NCBI GenBank assembly: GCA_945788205.1
Contig: CALZLE010000302.1
Coordinates: forward strand, 1 to 7,694
Direction: 5' to 3'
Source: an uncultured Desulfuromonadales bacterium
GTDB taxonomy: Bacteria > Desulfobacterota > Desulfuromonadia > Desulfuromonadales > Geopsychrobacteraceae
Length of the DNA: 7,694 nt
In this document: positions 6,125 through 7,694 of the stretch, piece after piece
How positions within the stretch are numbered: the first letter of the stretch is position 1
Layout of the letters: each line of letters starts with the position of its first letter
Notes under the pieces: model-generated
What the model was told of the DNA's origin: nothing
What the model saw: the letters and a program-made list of their open reading frames with translations, nothing else
Databases searched by the model: none
Position numbers and translations under genes: made by a program

Positions 6125-7194
6125 TGCCGGCACCGAGGCTGGAAATCGACCTCGACAAAATCGGTCATAATGCCCGCTCCCTGGTAGCACAATTGGGACA
6201 GCGAGGCATTTCGGTGACTGGCGTAACCAAGGCATCCCTTGGTTACGCCGCGATTGCTGAGACATTGATTGGTGCGGGGGTAAAAAGGCTGGGTGACTCA
6301 CGCATCGAAAATATTGAATCGATGCGTATTGGACAACAGTCAGCAGCGATGACATTAATCCGCTCACCAATGCTGAGCCAGGCGCAAAGGGTCGTCAGGT
6401 CTGCCGATATCAGCTGCAACACTGAAATCGAGGTTATCAAAAAGCTCTCACTTGAAGCGCGAAAAGCTAGCCGCCACGGGGTGATTCTCATGGTGGAACT
6501 GGGAGATCTCCGTGAAGGGATCATGCCTGATGACCTGCTGGCCTGCGTCCGCGAGACGATCAGCCTACCGAATATCGATTTCAAAGGGATCGGCACCAAT
6601 CTAGCTTGTCGAAGTGGGGTTGCACCTGACGCCCGGAACATGGCAATGCTGAGCGAACTTGCTGAGCTGATCGAAACGACCCTCGGCCTGAAGATCGAGA
6701 TCGTTTCGGGAGGCAATTCTGCCAACCTGCAGTGGGCGCTTAGCGGTGCGAAGATCGGCCGGATCAACGACCTGCGCCTGGGTGAAGCTATCCTGCTTGG
6801 CTGCGAAACCCTCCATCGACAACCACTTGACGGACTGCACACCGATGCTATCACGTTAACTGCCGAAGTCATCGAATCGAAGATCAAGCCGACTTTGCCA
6901 ACAGGCCAAATTGCCCAAAATGCTTTCGGCGAGACGCCCGTCGTGGCAGATCGGGGGCAGGTCACGCAAGCCATCCTTGCCATTGGAAGACAAGATACCG
7001 ACCCGGATAGCCTGCAAGCAGTTGTCGGAATAGACGTTATGGGCGGCAGCAGTGACCATCTGATCCTGGAGTCCGCCAGCGACGATCTTTCTGTCGGTAC
7101 AGAAGTGACCTTCCAACTGAACTACAGTGCGCTGGTTCGCTCGATGACAAGCCCTTATGTCACCAAAGTTGTAAAACCCGTATTAGGTCATTAA
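6121..7194 (+). CDS. Alanine/ornithine racemase-family PLP-dependent enzyme
   Basis: 357 residues. The start overlaps the DUF1611 stop as ATGATG; the second ATG at 6124 is equally possible. Fold type III alanine-racemase barrel: LEIDLDKIGHNA (7-18), then GVTKA, where K37 is the expected PLP lysine, LGDSRIENIESM (57-68), VELGDLREG (125-133), GIGTNLACRSGV (156-167), SGGNSANLQW (196-205) and RINDLRLGEAILLG (214-227). The C-terminal beta domain has VGIDVMGGSSDHL (302-314) and LNYSALVRSM (333-342). DSRI-EN, LGDLREG, GTNLAC and LRLGEAILLG are blocks of the ornithine racemase (Orr) type rather than the biosynthetic Alr. It should interconvert D and L forms of a free amino acid; substrate not readable. 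Coupled to the DUF1611 protein, it probably feeds a D-amino acid into catabolism. Family firm; substrate unknown. Confidence 0.92.
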   Translation: MMPAPRLEIDLDKIGHNARSLVAQLGQRGISVTGVTKASLGYAAIAETLIGAGVKRLGDSRIENIESMRIGQQSAAMTLIRSPMLSQAQRVVRSADISCNTEIEVIKKLSLEARKASRHGVILMVELGDLREGIMPDDLLACVRETISLPNIDFKGIGTNLACRSGVAPDARNMAMLSELAELIETTLGLKIEIVSGGNSANLQWALSGAKIGRINDLRLGEAILLGCETLHRQPLDGLHTDAITLTAEVIESKIKPTLPTGQIAQNAFGETPVVADRGQVTQAILAIGRQDTDPDSLQAVVGIDVMGGSSDHLILESASDDLSVGTEVTFQLNYSALVRSMTSPYVTKVVKPVLGH

Positions 7195-7304
7195 GTTGTT
7201 TCTACTAAGAAGAATTGTGAGTGGGACCTACCGGTGCTGACTTATAGGACAGAGGAAGAGACCGATTTCCTCTTGGAATTCTCCCCAAACCGAAAGTCTC
7301 TTGT

Positions 7305-7351
7305 AAGTTGTACAATATTGTTTTGACGGCCAGAAAATTAGACAGATCGAG
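7305..7351. repeat. Diverged direct repeat, copy 2 (partner at 2804-2850)
   Basis: Same orientation as copy 1 and identical at 38 of 47 aligned bases, with the 11-base block GACAGATCGAG intact in both. It lies 110 bases past the racemase stop, outside the metabolic block. On the minus strand both copies can be read as similar peptides (LDLSNFL-VKTI and LDLSDFL-RKTM), so an old duplicated coding fragment is an alternative to insertion-sequence ends. Confidence 0.6.
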
Positions 7352-7470
7352 TATGTTCTTAATATCGCGCATTGCGGTAAATTCCCATCCTGCATTTCTT
7401 GCAAAATTAGCCTACGATAATTCACCTTGCATAGGCTCTCCCATCCTGCTAGCTTTTAGTTTGATATTCT

Positions 7471-7505
7471 CTAACAATTTCAATAGCTATTGTTAGTCAA
7501 CTAAC
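7471..7505. promoter_or_regulatory. Overlapping palindromes in front of the response-regulator gene
   Basis: CTAACAAT (7471-7478) pairs with ATTGTTAG (7489-7496). Inside it CAATAGCTATTG (7481-7492) is a perfect 12-base palindrome. GTTAGT (7492-7497) is then inverted as ACTAAC (7500-7505) around CA. The cluster ends 18 bases before the ATG at 7524. It could be an operator, or a hairpin ending upstream readthrough; no T run follows, which favours an operator. Confidence 0.4.
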
Positions 7506-7523
7506 GACTCCACAGGAGATCTA

Positions 7524-7694
7524 ATGCGCATTCTCGTTGTTGAAGATGAAATTAAAGTTGCCTCCTTTATCAGAAAAGGCATGGAGGAAGAAGGATTCAG
7601 TGTCGATTTGGCGCATGACGGTGAAGAAGGTGTCCTCAAGGCCACAAGTTCTACCTACGATTTGATCCTGATGGACATCATTATGCCTAAAAAG
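7524..7694 (+). CDS. OmpR-family response regulator, receiver domain N-terminus (cut by right edge)
   Basis: 57 codons are present, open to the edge. The start is fixed by AGGAGA seven bases upstream of the ATG. The product begins MRILVVEDE, with the acidic pair E7-D8, continues FIRKGMEEEGFSVDLAHDGEEG (15-36), and reaches YDLILMDIIMPKK, where D51 is the expected phosphorylated aspartate. The spacing and wording match receiver domains of OmpR/PhoB regulators, closest in feel to the CusR/CopR metal-response group; a winged-helix DNA-binding domain should follow outside the window, probably with a histidine kinase gene. It is read in the same direction as the racemase but is separated by 329 bases with repeats, so it is probably an independent unit. 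Subfamily not provable from 57 residues. Confidence 0.9.
   Translation, partial: MRILVVEDEIKVASFIRKGMEEEGFSVDLAHDGEEGVLKATSSTYDLILMDIIMPKK

Larger units (their letters stand above)
7195..7523. other. 329-base intergenic region, no gene supported
   Basis: It lies between the racemase and the response regulator. It holds repeat copy 2 (7305-7351) and palindromes just before the regulator gene (7471-7505). AGAGGAA (7251-7257) can pair with TTCCTCT (7267-7273) but lacks a T run, so I do not call a terminator there. A minus-strand frame open from about 7411 to 7205 reads through the repeat (DLSNFLAVKTI) but has a stop just upstream and no ribosome site; at most it is a decayed coding fragment. 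Confidence 0.55.

Noticed and set aside
6243..6983. Long 246-codon minus-strand frame inside the racemase gene.
   Set aside because: It is antisense to a well-supported racemase with all family motifs; serine/arginine-rich low-complexity reading typical of a shadow frame.
7251..7273. AGAGGAA/TTCCTCT hairpin as a terminator for the racemase operon.
   Set aside because: Only seven pairs, a nine-base loop and no following T run.
7205..7411. Minus-strand frame through repeat copy 2 that might be a transposase fragment.
   Set aside because: A stop interrupts it upstream, there is no ribosome site and no transposase motif; only the repeat itself is supportable.

Overview
The window looks like bacterial chromosome, probably from a Gram-negative. 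There are strong Shine-Dalgarno sites, ATGA stop/start overlaps, an OmpR-type response regulator and moderate GC. A Desulfuromonadales/Geobacter-like or other proteobacterial host fits my impression of the proteins, but nothing in the sequence fixes the taxon. No tRNA, rRNA, CRISPR array or intact transposase is visible.

Layout. (1) Positions 1-2327, minus strand: a three-gene cluster read from right to left. It encodes a two-helix membrane protein (DUF4231/SLATT type), a TIR-domain protein with two further TIR-like segments, and the start of an nSTAND1-type P-loop NTPase that runs off the left edge. Sensor NTPase, NADase-type TIR and small membrane protein together are the hallmark of a nucleotide-dependent conflict or anti-phage module. 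(2) 2328-3041: a 714-base gap with a likely promoter for that cluster, one copy of a diverged direct repeat and a strong hairpin terminator. (3) 3042-4526, minus strand: an M81 (MlrC-like) zinc metallopeptidase. (4) 4527-4927: a divergent control region with a CRP-like dyad and a leader whose last hairpin covers the ribosome binding site of the next gene. (5) 4928-7194, plus strand: a DUF1611 P-loop protein and an alanine/ornithine-racemase-family PLP enzyme, overlapping by ATGA. (6) 7195-7523: a 329-base gap with the second copy of the direct repeat and a cluster of palindromes. (7) 7524-7694, plus strand: the start of an OmpR-family response regulator cut by the right edge.

How the parts may work together. 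In the left module the STAND protein would sense a trigger, the TIR protein would consume NAD+ or make a nucleotide signal, and the DUF4231 protein would act at the membrane. In the centre, MlrC-like peptidase, DUF1611 protein and PLP racemase suggest a D-amino-acid or D-glutamyl-peptide catabolic locus. DUF1611 has been linked to D-glutamate N-acetylation (DgcN), and MlrC acts on peptides containing D-Glu. The PLP racemase sits where an enolase-superfamily DgcA-type epimerase would be expected, so the local chemistry may differ from the described pathway. The two modules differ visibly in base composition and the metabolic block lies between the two repeat copies, so both may be accessory DNA.
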